64,000 bases of DNA from Neorhizobium galegae (GCF_017877055.1 NZ_JAGIPG010000004.1:558001-622000); one strand, 5' to 3'. Positions 55,022-63,610 are shown, counted from the first letter of the stretch. Notes: generated by a model not told the origin, from the sequence alone. Numbers and translations: made by a program.

Positions 55022-56284
55022 ATGACTGCACCATACGACGCCGCCGTATTTTCGGCTATCGACCGCGAAACCAACCGGCAAGATTCGCAGATCGAGCTGA
55101 TTGCCTCAGAAAATATTGTCTCCGCAGCTGTCCTTCGTGCGCAAGGATCGGTTCTCACCAACAAATACGCGGAGGGATACTCCGGTCGTCGCTATTACGG
55201 CGGCTGTGAATATGTCGATGAAATCGAGACTATCGCCATAGATCGCGCCCTCAGCATCTTCAAATGCGAATATGCCAATGTCCAGCCCCACTCGGGCGCC
55301 CAGGCAAACTCGTCGGTTTTTCTCGCTCTTCTGAAGCTAGGCGATACGTTCATGGGCTTATCGCTGGCCCACGGCGGGCACCTGACTCATGGCGCTAGCG
55401 TTACGGTGTCGGGCAAATGGTTTAATCCGGTTCACTATCATGTTCGAGAAGAAGATCACCGGATCGACATGGACGAGGTTCGGGATTTGGCGCGTACGCA
55501 CCGCCCGAAATTGATCATCGCCGGCGGATCTGCCTATCCCCGTATCATCGACTTCAAGGCGTTCCGAGAGATTGCAGACGAAGTGGGTGCCTACTTGATG
55601 GTCGATATGGCGCATTTCGCGGGTTTGGTCGCAGCTGGTGTCTACCCAAGCCCATTCCCGCATGCGCATGTGGTAACGACGACGACCCACAAGACGCTGC
55701 GCGGCCCGCGCGGGGGCATGATTCTGACCAATGATCCCGACCTCGCGAGGAAGTTCAACTCGGCTGTATTTCCGGGTCTTCAGGGAGGACCTCTGATGCA
55801 TGTTATCGCTGCCAAAGCAGTAGCTTTTGGAGAGGCCCTACAGCCAGAATTCGTTGAGTATGCCGAGTCTGTCGTCGCCAACGCGAAAGCATTGTCGGCA
55901 AAATTACTCGAGAGCGGATTTTCTGTCGTCTCCGACGGCACCGATACCCACCTAGTGCTGGTAGATCTGCGACCGAAAGGCGTAACTGGCCGAGACGCGG
56001 AGGTGACCCTAGAACATGCAGGCCTCACCTGCAACAAGAACGGCATACCATTCGATCCGCAGAAGCCGGCGATCACTTCCGGTATTCGGTTAGGAACGCC
56101 TGCCGGCACAACACGCGGCCTCGGCGTGGCCGAGTTCGAGGTCGTGGCTGAATGCATTGACCGGGTCATTAGAGGTCTCGTCGAGAAGGGCCCCGCCATG
56201 AATCAGAACGCGGAGAGGGAAGCGCGAGAAGTCGTGCGCGAACTTTGCCAGCGATACCCCCTGATCGGAAGATTTACCGTGTGA
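55022..56284 (+). CDS. glyA: Serine hydroxymethyltransferase
   Basis: A 420-residue SHMT starting at 55022 (AGGAG six bases upstream). It has RQDSQIELIASENIVS at the N-terminus and the PLP lysine in VVTTTTHKTLRGPRGGMI. It joins glycine and methylene-tetrahydrofolate to make serine. Lying with gcvTHP and sdaA it completes a route from two glycines to pyruvate. It may be a catabolic second copy beside the housekeeping glyA. Confidence 0.97.
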   Translation: MTAPYDAAVFSAIDRETNRQDSQIELIASENIVSAAVLRAQGSVLTNKYAEGYSGRRYYGGCEYVDEIETIAIDRALSIFKCEYANVQPHSGAQANSSVFLALLKLGDTFMGLSLAHGGHLTHGASVTVSGKWFNPVHYHVREEDHRIDMDEVRDLARTHRPKLIIAGGSAYPRIIDFKAFREIADEVGAYLMVDMAHFAGLVAAGVYPSPFPHAHVVTTTTHKTLRGPRGGMILTNDPDLARKFNSAVFPGLQGGPLMHVIAAKAVAFGEALQPEFVEYAESVVANAKALSAKLLESGFSVVSDGTDTHLVLVDLRPKGVTGRDAEVTLEHAGLTCNKNGIPFDPQKPAITSGIRLGTPAGTTRGLGVAEFEVVAECIDRVIRGLVEKGPAMNQNAEREAREVVRELCQRYPLIGRFTV

Positions 56285-56439
56285 TGGCACAAGGGGAGGA
56301 AGCATGATCGAACGGTAACTTCCGCCTGTGTTCACGCGCCCCTATCAAAACTGACGAAGTTGCAACAACGGCCCGTTCCGATTCACGCGCAAGCGCATCG
56401 TTGCGGGCCGGTTGGTCTCATTGACTTGAAAGTTAAGTA

Positions 56440-57340
56440 ATGATCCAGGAAGACAACTCAACCAGCCTGCTGCACACGCTCAAAGGCAGTGCTTGGGGTG
56501 TGTTCGTGGTTTCAATATGGGCCGGCTGGATGGTTTTCACCCGCCTCGATCTCGTCCAATCCACGCTGACAGTCTCTGATATTACCGCGATCCGTTTCGG
56601 GAGTGCTGCTGTCATCTTGCTGCCCGTTCTCTTGCGTCATGGAGCTATCGCACGCTCGGTGGGGCTGGGTGGAACGTTGATGATGGTCGCGGGTGCAGGT
56701 GCGCCCTACGCTGCAACAGGTTTGCTATTCGCTCCAACTGCTATCGACGGAGCGCTCATCCCTGGGTGATGCCTGTCTTTGCCACATTATTGTCGGTCAT
56801 TTTCCTTAGAGAAAGACCCTCAAAAGACCGGCTTACAGGACTTAGTTTGATTCCGCTCGGTGTTGCCTTGATAGTAGGATCCGGCCTTTTCAGTTGACGC
56901 AGCAAGTTTGGATTGGCGAGATGCTATTTCTGGCAGCTTCCGTTCTCTGGGCGACGTATACGGTTACCCTCGGCCGTTCGGGGCTAAAGCCTTTACATGG
57001 AGCCACCATTGTCCCCTTCTGGTCCTCGCTGCTATTTCTTCCATTCTACGCTCTCCTCCCCATGCCGCGGGGCATCATGGAGGCGAGCTTGTAACATCGC
57101 TTCCGCTGTGTTGTTTCAGGGTATTCTGACAAGTGGTTTCACTCATCGCATTCAATCGGGTAGTGGCCACGGTGGGAGCCTCGCGAGGTGCAGTTTTGCA
57201 TCTCTCGTTCCGGCAATGGCAACGTTACTGGCGATTCCGGTTCTGGGGCGAGGTCCCAACGGGTATCGTACTCGTATCCCTTGGCGTTCTTCTTGGTTCC
57301 GGAACTTTCCCAAAAGCCTTACGAAGGCAGAAATCCTCTG
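56440..57340 (+). pseudogene. EamA/DMT-family transporter, multiply frameshifted
   Basis: Pieces of one drug/metabolite transporter appear in order in different frames: residues about 1-108 from 56440 (KGSAWGVFVVSIWAGWMVFTR), MPVFATLLSVIFLRERPS near 56770, GEMLFLAASVLWATYTVTLG near 56915, and FNRVVATVGASRG near 57150, then IVLVSLGVLLGSG near 57270. At least three frameshifts or stops break it. It lies after the glycine operon and marks the start of a decayed stretch. Confidence 0.8.
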
Positions 57341-57394
57341 CTTGATGGCATCGACCTGGGCGGCCTTTATGCGCTGCTCAACGTCGGATCATCG

Positions 57395-57590
57395 GATGGA
57401 CGATGAAGCAGTCTCGCTGGCGGCGTCCGCCGCTGCTTCTCGGGATAGTGCTGGGCGATATCTTCGAGCGTTATCTGGTTACCTCGATCGATCGTTATGG
57501 CAGGAAATCGTTTGCCGACCGATCGTCATGGTGCTGTTTGCCCCCGCATTCGTCGGGGTCCTTCGACGTCCGGCTTCATAAAGGCAGATG
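57395..57590 (+). pseudogene. Fragment of a tripartite tricarboxylate transporter permease (TctA)
   Basis: The sequence reads PPLLLGIVLGDIFERYLVTS and then, after a frameshift, RPIVMVLFAPAF, as in the conserved C-terminal end of TctA permeases. Only the last 60 or so codons remain, with no upstream part. Confidence 0.55.
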
Positions 57591-57596
57591 ACAGGG

Positions 57597-57764
57597 TCGA
57601 GAAGGATCCCGACCGACGCATCTAGGAAGCCATTGCACTCGTCTTCAACAAAGTTGCCCAACTCGGCAGTGCGGTGGCAGGCGTTGCTATGGTTTCTTGA
57701 GCAGGGCTTGGATCTGCCGGTCAGGTACTTGACCGGGTATCCGTCAGGCCGAAACGTCGTGCTT
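57597..57764 (+). pseudogene. Fragment of a serine recombinase
   Basis: Across two frames it reads EKDPDRRI*EAIALVFNKVAQLGS and then RQALLWFLEQGLDLPVR, as in the middle of large serine site-specific recombinases. It has an in-frame stop and a frameshift and is cut off by the IS630 end at 57765. Confidence 0.6.
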
Positions 57765-57848
57765 ATACCAGCCCCCATTGATCCAGACTCATTTGGGATT
57801 CCCAAGACGCGTCGAACCTGAATCGATAGCGCAAACACGAGGTTTGCG

Positions 57849-58411
57849 ATGGGTTCAGCGATTTCATTGAGGGCGGATTTTAACGGCGATGATCTTCGTC
57901 AGCTGGCTCGGCAGACAAAGGATGCCGATCAAGCACGTCGGTTGCTGGCACTGGCTACGATCTACGATGGCGGTTCCCGAGCCGATGCAGCCAGGCTCGG
58001 CAGCGTCACCCTGCAGGTTGTCCGTGACTGGGTTGTGCGCTTCAACGCGCGGGGTCCAGACGGTCTCATCAACGGCAAGGCTCCCGGCAAACAGCCGTTG
58101 TTGAGCGCTGACCAGCGTGCGGCCCTGGCTGAAGCCATCGAACGTGGTCCGACACCCTATCTCGATGGTGTCGTGCGCTGGCGGAGATGCGACCTGGGGC
58201 AGTGGCTATGGGAAGAATTCCGCGTCTCGGTCAGCGAGCAGACCTTGAGCCGTGAGGTACGTTCCCTTGGCTATCGCAAGCTCTCTGCCCGCCCGAAGCA
58301 TCATGCGCAAAACCCTGATGCCATTGCGGCGTTTAAAAAAACTTCCCCGCCGCAGTGGCGGAAATCGCCAATGGTAACGCCAAAGGCAAAGTGATCGAGA
58401 TCTGGTTTCAG
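57849..58411 (+). pseudogene. IS630-family transposase, 5' part
   Basis: The first frame gives 181 residues with the helix-turn-helix region typical of this family (DQARRLLALATIYDGGSRAD, then VRFNARGPDGLI). At a run of seven A (58335-58341) the family protein continues in the -1 frame as KKNFPAAVAEIANGNAKGKVIEIWFQ. Such A-runs are programmed frameshift sites in IS630 elements. At 58411, just after the codons IWFQ, the gene is cut by the IS110-type element. Confidence 0.85.
58335..58341 (+). promoter_or_regulatory. Predicted -1 ribosomal frameshift site
   Basis: Seven consecutive A bases where the IS630 transposase frame must shift by -1 to stay with the conserved protein sequence. This is inferred from the join of the two frames. 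Confidence 0.6.
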
Positions 58412-58682
58412 TGTATGGTTCGCCTCCGGTTTGCAAGAAGAAACGACAGCCCCGAGAGACCCTGCTTCAGCGTATCCGGCTTGCAAATGGGCGAAATGCC
58501 CTAGCCACAATGGGAGCCGCTGGGATGCGTTCCTTACAAGACGATCAGATGCCGAGATCAATGCATTCTCCGATTTGCGCCAGAGGCAAGCAGCGATCAA
58601 TCTACTGAAACCATCAGGCTGCGCATCCTGTCAGATACGCGACGCCATCGCTTTCTCCTCGCAAGTCAATCAGCCTCCTACC
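58412..58682 (-). ncRNA. Candidate bridge-RNA region of the IS110/IS1111 element
   Basis: In IS110-family elements the longer non-coding end encodes a structured bridge RNA that guides target choice; in the IS1111 subgroup it lies downstream of the transposase gene. Here the downstream non-coding end is 271 bp and the upstream one only about 65 bp, so the RNA should lie in this stretch. I have not identified its loops; the call rests on position and family only. Confidence 0.35.
58415..58427 (+). repeat. Subterminal inverted repeat of the IS1111-type element, one end
   Basis: ATGGTTCGCCTCC, perfect reverse complement of 59754-59766, three bases inside the junction. Confidence 0.88.
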
Positions 58683-59708
58683 TCAGGCGGCGTTCGGCTG
58701 AAACGAACTGTTCTGTGTCAGGATGGCCCAGATGATGCGCGCAGCCTTGTTGGCGCCCGCCACCACGATCTTGTTGGCATGCATGCCTCGCTCGACCAGC
58801 CGTTCCATGAACGTTGAAAGGCCGTTCTCTCGCTTCTTGCGATTATGGAAGGCGGAGCGCATGCCGTGGATCATCAACGTTCGGACATAGGTATTACCGC
58901 GTTTCGATATTCCCAGCAGCGTCGTCTTTCCACCCGTTGATCGTTGCCGAGGCACGAGCCCCAGGAAGGCAGCGAGATCGCGGCCGCTCCGGAAATCCGA
59001 AATATTCGCCACAACGCTGAACAGTGCCGTGGCCACGATCACACCGACACCTGGAACCGACAGCAACGCCCTGCAGGCAGGATTGGATTTGGCGAAGGCG
59101 GTAAGCTCAGCATCTATCTCTTCGATGCGAGCATCGACTGCTTCATATTCGGCGGCCAGTGTGGCGAATAATGCCCGGCAAACCGAATTGAGTTGGATCT
59201 CCTGGCCGGTCAACTGTTCGCGCAGGAAACGATCGAAACGCATCCGGCCCGAACCAAAAACCAGACCTCGTTCGCGCAGCAGGCCTCGTACCTGGTTGAT
59301 GATGGCGGTACGAGCCGTCACCAACCGTTGCCGCACCCGATGCAATGCCTGAATGTCCAGTTGCTCCTGTGACTTGATGCCCACAACATGGCGACCCGGG
59401 CGCTGTGCAGCTTCCGCGATCGCCAGTGCATCGTTCCAATCGTTCTTCTGTGCCTTGGCGAAAGGCCGCACGCTCTCAGGCGTCAGAAGCCTGACTTCAT
59501 GGCCCACGGCGATGAGCTGATGCGCCAGCCAGTGCGCACCGGAACACGCTTCGAAGGCGATCTTAAGTCGCTCTGTCCTTTGTTTAAAGAATGCGATGAG
59601 CCCGGATCTGGTGAATTGTCGGCGAAGCACAATATCGCCCTCCATGCCGATCCCGATCACATGAAAGCTGTTCTTGCCAATGTCGATGCCGATCTGCTTG
59701 ATTTGCAT
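58683..59708 (-). CDS. IS110-family transposase (DEDD recombinase)
   Basis: A 341-residue transposase starting at 59708 (AGGAGG six bases upstream). The RuvC-like DEDD residues are seen in IGIDIGKNSFHVIGI, FEACSGAHW and KNDWNDALAIAEA. The C-terminal Tnp20 domain (LLSVPGVGVIVATALFS to RSTGGKTTLLGISKRGNTYVR) holds the conserved Ser. The frame is complete with no internal stop, so it could be active. It lies in the middle of the IS630 transposase. Confidence 0.95.
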   Translation of the reverse strand: MQIKQIGIDIGKNSFHVIGIGMEGDIVLRRQFTRSGLIAFFKQRTERLKIAFEACSGAHWLAHQLIAVGHEVRLLTPESVRPFAKAQKNDWNDALAIAEAAQRPGRHVVGIKSQEQLDIQALHRVRQRLVTARTAIINQVRGLLRERGLVFGSGRMRFDRFLREQLTGQEIQLNSVCRALFATLAAEYEAVDARIEEIDAELTAFAKSNPACRALLSVPGVGVIVATALFSVVANISDFRSGRDLAAFLGLVPRQRSTGGKTTLLGISKRGNTYVRTLMIHGMRSAFHNRKKRENGLSTFMERLVERGMHANKIVVAGANKAARIIWAILTQNSSFQPNAA

Positions 59709-59753
59709 GTCATGCCTCCTTCTTGTTGGACGACGCAGCGTATTCGCCGGGGA

Positions 59754-59766
59754 GGAGGCGAACCAT
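59754..59766 (-). repeat. Subterminal inverted repeat of the IS1111-type element, other end
   Basis: GGAGGCGAACCAT, perfect partner of 58415-58427, seven bases inside the junction. Confidence 0.88.
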
Positions 59767-59773
59767 CCCACAA

Positions 59774-60269
59774 GACGAAGCGCGGATCGGCCAAAAGAAC
59801 AAGATTACCCGGCGTTGGGCCAAGCTCGGCTCAAGGCCGACAGCACCACATGACCAGCGAACCCGCTCCGCCTACATCTTCGGCGCCATCTGCCCGAGGA
59901 AGGGCAAGGCGGCGGCTCTCGTCATGCCGTGGTGTGACACTCATGCGATGAACCAGCATCTGATCGAAATCTCCCGAAACGTCGCCGACGGTGCCCACGC
60001 GATCCTCATCATGGATCAGGAAGGATGGCATGTCCAACAACTTGGTAGTTCCAGCGAACATCACCATCCTGCCCCTGCCACCCAAATCGCCCGAACTTAA
60101 CCCGGTCGAAAACATTTGGCAGTTCATGCGCGAAAACTGGCTGTCGAACCGCGTCTTCAAATCCTACGAGGACATCGTCGATCATTGCTGCTACGCCTGG
60201 CGAACTCTGCAGGATCAACCATGGAAGATCATGTCAATTGGCCGTAGAAAATGGGCAAGTGAGTTCTGA
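59774..60269 (+). pseudogene. IS630-family transposase, 3' part
   Basis: It continues directly from the 5' part with DEARIGQKNKITRRWAK and SAYIFGAICPRKGKAAALV, and ends with VVPANITILPLPPKSPELNP and VENIWQFMRENWLSNR, which hold the conserved DDE-family residues. Near 60025 one base is missing, shifting the frame after QEGWH. With the insertion as well, this transposase is doubly broken. Confidence 0.85.
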
Positions 60270-61175
60270 TCAATGAGGGTTGGTATTAGCCACAAGGGTG
60301 GTCACCCAGTCAACAAAAATGCGGATTTTGTTACTAAGGTGCCGGTTTGGCGGGTACACAATGCATAACGGCAAGGATGGTTTCTCCCAGCCGGCAAGGA
60401 TCGGCACGAGCTCTCCTTTTTGGAATGCAGTCTTGATCATAAAATTCGGTGCCTGGATTATTCCATGACCTTCTTTTGCGGCAGCCATATAGCTTCCGTG
60501 GTCACTTACTGATAGCTCGTATTTTGGTTGCAATTCATAGATTTCTGGTCCTTTTTTTAAGGTAAGCAGCGGCGCATGCCCTGAGGACCCAGTCAAGTAC
60601 CCGATGATCCGATGACCTTCCTCCAAGTCAGTTGGATCTTTAGGAAGACCGTATTTCTCAACATAACCCGGCGATGCACCGTTCAAAAATTTTACTTCGG
60701 ACACTCGTTTTGAAATCAACGAATGGTTCGGTGGCGTTCCGGCTCTGAGGGCGACGTCCACGTTTTCCGCAAGATAGTCCACGTTTCTGTCGCTGATGCC
60801 GACGTCTAGCGCAATGTCGGGATATCTGTCGTTGAAGTCGGACAAGTATGGAATGACTAAATAGTCAAAAAAGCCGCCTGCCATTTCCACTCTGATGCGG
60901 CCTGTCGGCTTCCCCTGCGATGCATGGAACGTCGCATCCAGCTCATCAACTTCTGCGATGATCCTTAGAGCCTGCTCGTAGTAGACAGCGCCTTCATTTG
61001 TGACAAGTACCTGCCTCGTTGTTCGGTTCAAAAGCTTTGTTTTGAGATGAGCTTCCAGCCCCTGGATATACGTTGTCACGGTCGCTTTAGGCATCCCAAG
61101 CCTCAACGCTGCGCGGGTGAAGTTCCTTGATTCAACCACGCGAACATAGACCCTCATCGCCGAAAACAGATCCAT
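60270..61175 (-). CDS. LysR-family regulator with its C-terminus replaced by the IS630 end
   Basis: A 301-residue LysR regulator: HTH in RNFTRAALRLGMPKATVTTYIQGLE and effector domain with GRIRVEMAGGFFDYLVIPYL. The last five to six residues (VANTNPH) are encoded by the IS630 right end (up to 60286), so the original C-terminus was cut. The core of the effector domain is intact, so it may still work. It lies opposite the first of two small secreted-protein genes, with a palindrome between them. Confidence 0.88.
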   Translation of the reverse strand: MDLFSAMRVYVRVVESRNFTRAALRLGMPKATVTTYIQGLEAHLKTKLLNRTTRQVLVTNEGAVYYEQALRIIAEVDELDATFHASQGKPTGRIRVEMAGGFFDYLVIPYLSDFNDRYPDIALDVGISDRNVDYLAENVDVALRAGTPPNHSLISKRVSEVKFLNGASPGYVEKYGLPKDPTDLEEGHRIIGYLTGSSGHAPLLTLKKGPEIYELQPKYELSVSDHGSYMAAAKEGHGIIQAPNFMIKTAFQKGELVPILAGWEKPSLPLCIVYPPNRHLSNKIRIFVDWVTTLVANTNPH

Positions 61176-61199
61176 ACAAAGCCTCCTATCGGCCCAAAT

Positions 61200-61217
61200 T
61201 ATTCAGATTTCTGAATA
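61200..61217. promoter_or_regulatory. Candidate LysR operator
   Basis: TATTCAG and CTGAATA form a perfect 7-bp palindrome with a four-base spacer, 25 bp upstream of the LysR start and about 100 bp upstream of the first small secreted protein. The T-to-A symmetric layout is of the kind LysR proteins bind. Confidence 0.5.
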
Positions 61218-61314
61218 GTGCTTCTATGTGCATATGACTTATGTGGACACAAGGAACACCATACATACAACTCGTCGCCATTAGGTGCGGCGGACCAAAA
61301 GATAAGGAAAACAG

Positions 61315-61533
61315 ATGTCAAGGCTCGCAACGATTTTTGCTCTCACTGTACTCGCGTCTTCGAGCGCCACTCTCGCGGAAGGCGATTATTACGAAGGCGG
61401 ACACAAGAAAACGGACAACGTTGATACGCAGGCAACCGGGAGCACTACAACCAACCGTGCCGATAACTCGAATGACGGCCGCAAGTACCTCGACCGCGGT
61501 GATTATTACGACGGCGCAATTCGTTCCAACTAA
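61315..61533 (+). CDS. Small secreted protein with EGDYYEG motif, copy 1
   Basis: A 72-residue protein with a signal peptide (residues 1-21, cut after TLA) followed directly by EGDYYEGGHKKTDNVDTQAT. The mature part of about 50 residues is hydrophilic with Asn, Thr and Asp and ends with RGDYYDGAIRSN, so the DYYxG motif occurs twice. It is divergent from the LysR gene and upstream of a second protein with the same start. The function is unknown; it is probably periplasmic or extracellular. Confidence 0.75.
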   Translation: MSRLATIFALTVLASSSATLAEGDYYEGGHKKTDNVDTQATGSTTTNRADNSNDGRKYLDRGDYYDGAIRSN

Positions 61534-61609
61534 CCTCAGTCTATTCAAGACACCGATCGTCGGGCAGGTCGCAAACGATGCCGACGATCCCCCAATAAGG
61601 ATCAAAACA

Positions 61610-61864
61610 ATGAAATCAATGATGCTCACCCTCACAGCCGCTGTCCTCGCAGTATTGTCTCTTGCAACCGCCGCGTCGGCGGAGGGCGATTACTATGAAG
61701 GTGCCACCAAGGGCTCAAATCCTGAGCAACGCCGATCGCTTGATCGAATGAAAACCAATAGCGTCGGTCGCGCGGAGAAAACTGCCCGGGATTATGGAAC
61801 ATCCAAAGGCGGCTTTGCCCATGAAGGTGGTCGCGACAACAATCGCACTATATTTGGTCGCTGA
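61610..61864 (+). CDS. Small secreted protein with EGDYYEG motif, copy 2
   Basis: An 84-residue protein starting at 61610 (AAGGA eight bases upstream). It has a signal peptide (LTLTAAVLAVLSLATAASA) followed by EGDYYEGATKGSNPEQRRSL, then a basic hydrophilic tail with GRDNNRTIFGR at the end. The mature start is nearly the same as in copy 1, so the two are paralogues, probably in one operon. No domain is known to me. Confidence 0.75.
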   Translation: MKSMMLTLTAAVLAVLSLATAASAEGDYYEGATKGSNPEQRRSLDRMKTNSVGRAEKTARDYGTSKGGFAHEGGRDNNRTIFGR

Positions 61865-61884
61865 GCGATCTGAAAATATACCGG

Positions 61885-61914
61885 TCGAAGGGGCAGTATA
61901 TTCTGCCCCCTCGA
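61885..61914 (+). terminator. Hairpin terminator after the small secreted proteins
   Basis: TCGAAGGGGCAG and CTGCCCCCTCGA pair around a six-base loop, 20 bases past the stop codon. One base pair in the stem is mismatched. Confidence 0.65.
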
Positions 61915-62154
61915 ACATTAATTTGCCGCTCGTACAACGAAACATTCATTGTCGGAAGTGTCCGCGTTCCGCCTAGGTTATCGAGATTCCTCCCGATTGA
62001 CCCGTCGAAGCCTCCAAGCTTACTTTACTACATTCTACAAGCGACTCTCTCAACGCGCGAGCCAGCTGAGCGCCTTTAATTCGACCGAGTGATTCTGTTT
62101 GTTGAGAGATTAGTGGAAATCCCACTTGGAACTGACTCCGCTCCAAACTGATCC

Positions 62155-63591
62155 TTAAGCCCGAATGAGTTGCAAGACCGAGTTGGTGCTAACTTTTGCA
62201 TCGCCGTAGCACATGCGTGTATTCTCTTTGTAAAAGAGCGGATTTTCGATGCCAGAGTAGCCGGTTCCCTGACCACGCTTAGACACGAAAACCTGCTTCG
62301 CTTTCCAAACTTCCAGCACAGGCATTCCAGCGATTGGTGAATTCGGATCTTCTTGGGCAGCTGGGTTTACGATGTCGTTGGAGCCAATAACGATCACCAC
62401 ATCGGTCTTTGAGAAGTCATCGTTAATTTCGTCCATTTCCAGCACGATATCATATGGAACCTTGGCTTCGGCGAGCAGCACGTTCATGTGCCCGGGCAAC
62501 CTGCCAGCCACTGGATGGATTGCGAAGCGAGCGGTTTTTCCAGCGGCCCGCAGTTTGCGGGCCAGTTCCGAGACCGCCTGCTGAGCCTGCGCCACCGCCA
62601 TGCCATAACCAGGCACGATGATGATGCTGTCGGCATCGTTCAGGGCTGCGGCCACGCCGTCCGCATCGATGGCGATCTGTTCGCCGGAAATCTCCATGGC
62701 CGGACCAGTGACCGTGCCGAAGCCTCCAAGGATGACCGAGACAAAGGACCGGTTCATTGCTCTGCACATGATGTAGGAGAGGATTGCACCCGAGGAGCCG
62801 ACCAGCGCGCCGGTGACGATCAGGAGATCGTTGCCGAGCGTGAAGCCGATGGCCGCCGCCGCCCAGCCGGAATAGCTGTTCAGCATCGAAATTACGACCG
62901 GCATGTCGGCACCGCCGATGCCCATGATCAGATGATAACCGATGAAGAAGGCGGCGAGCGTCATCAGCACCAGCGCCCAGGCGCCCGCACCGTTGCCATA
63001 CAAGATGAGCAGGATCAGCGACAGGATCGCCGCACCAGCGTTCAGCATGTGCCCGCCGGGGAGCTTCTGGGCCTTGCCATCGACTTTGCCGGCCAGCTTG
63101 CCGAAGGCGATGACCGATCCGGTGAAGGTGACCGCGCCGATAAAGACGCCGAGAAAGACCTCGACCTTCAGGATGGCGAGTTCGAGAGGTGTCTTGTGCG
63201 CAAGGATCGCCGCAAAGCCGGAGAGAGCAGCTTTGGCCGCCTCGTCGAGCACGGCGACGTCAGCCGCTTCGATATGGGCGTTGACGCCGATGAACACGGC
63301 CGCGAGGCCGACGAAGGAGTGCAGCGCCGCGACAAGTTGCGGCATCTCGGTCATCTGCACGCGGCTTGCCACGTAGTGGCCGAGAACCGCGCCACCGGCG
63401 ATCATCAGGAGAATGATGAGCCAGTGGCCGACGCCAGGACCGAAGACGGTGGCGACAACCGCCAAACCCATGCCGAGAATGCCGTACCAGACGGCGCGCT
63501 TGGCGCTTTCCTGGCCGGAGAGCCCGCCGAGCGAGAGGATGAACAGAACTGCTGCCGCGATATAGGCGGCCGAAACGATACCGATCGTCAT
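62155..63591 (-). CDS. pntB: NAD(P) transhydrogenase subunit beta
   Basis: A 478-residue inner-membrane protein: nine or so membrane helices in residues 1-270, then the NADP(H)-binding dIII domain with GYGMAVAQAQ and GRLPGHMNVLLAEAKVPYD. It couples hydride transfer between NADH and NADP+ to proton movement, giving NADPH. Its start lies about 20 bases after the pntA stop. Confidence 0.96.
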   Translation of the reverse strand: MTIGIVSAAYIAAAVLFILSLGGLSGQESAKRAVWYGILGMGLAVVATVFGPGVGHWLIILLMIAGGAVLGHYVASRVQMTEMPQLVAALHSFVGLAAVFIGVNAHIEAADVAVLDEAAKAALSGFAAILAHKTPLELAILKVEVFLGVFIGAVTFTGSVIAFGKLAGKVDGKAQKLPGGHMLNAGAAILSLILLILYGNGAGAWALVLMTLAAFFIGYHLIMGIGGADMPVVISMLNSYSGWAAAAIGFTLGNDLLIVTGALVGSSGAILSYIMCRAMNRSFVSVILGGFGTVTGPAMEISGEQIAIDADGVAAALNDADSIIIVPGYGMAVAQAQQAVSELARKLRAAGKTARFAIHPVAGRLPGHMNVLLAEAKVPYDIVLEMDEINDDFSKTDVVIVIGSNDIVNPAAQEDPNSPIAGMPVLEVWKAKQVFVSKRGQGTGYSGIENPLFYKENTRMCYGDAKVSTNSVLQLIRA

Positions 63592-63610
63592 GATATTTAC
63601 CCCTCCCCGA

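Larger units (their letters stand above)
58412..59773 (-). mobile_element. IS110-family element, IS1111 subgroup
   Basis: A 1362-bp insertion between codons of the IS630 transposase (IWFQ | DEARIG), with exact joins. Subterminal perfect 13-bp inverted repeats ATGGTTCGCCTCC (58415-58427) and GGAGGCGAACCAT (59754-59766) have three bases outside on one side and seven on the other, the spacing known for the IS1111 subgroup. No target duplication is needed for this family. The transposase reads on the minus strand and leaves 271 bp of non-coding sequence at its 3' end. Confidence 0.88.
57765..60286 (+). mobile_element. IS630-family element, split by an IS110/IS1111 element
   Basis: Imperfect terminal inverted repeats of about 25 bp mark the ends: ATACCAGCCCCCATTGATCC at 57765 and its near match (ATACCAACCCTCATTGATC) as reverse complement ending at 60286. 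A transposase in two parts lies between. The flanking dinucleotide is TA on the right and TT on the left, so a clean TA target duplication is not seen. The right end sits inside the 3' end of the LysR gene at 60270. A complete IS110-family element (58412-59773) interrupts the transposase gene. Confidence 0.85.
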
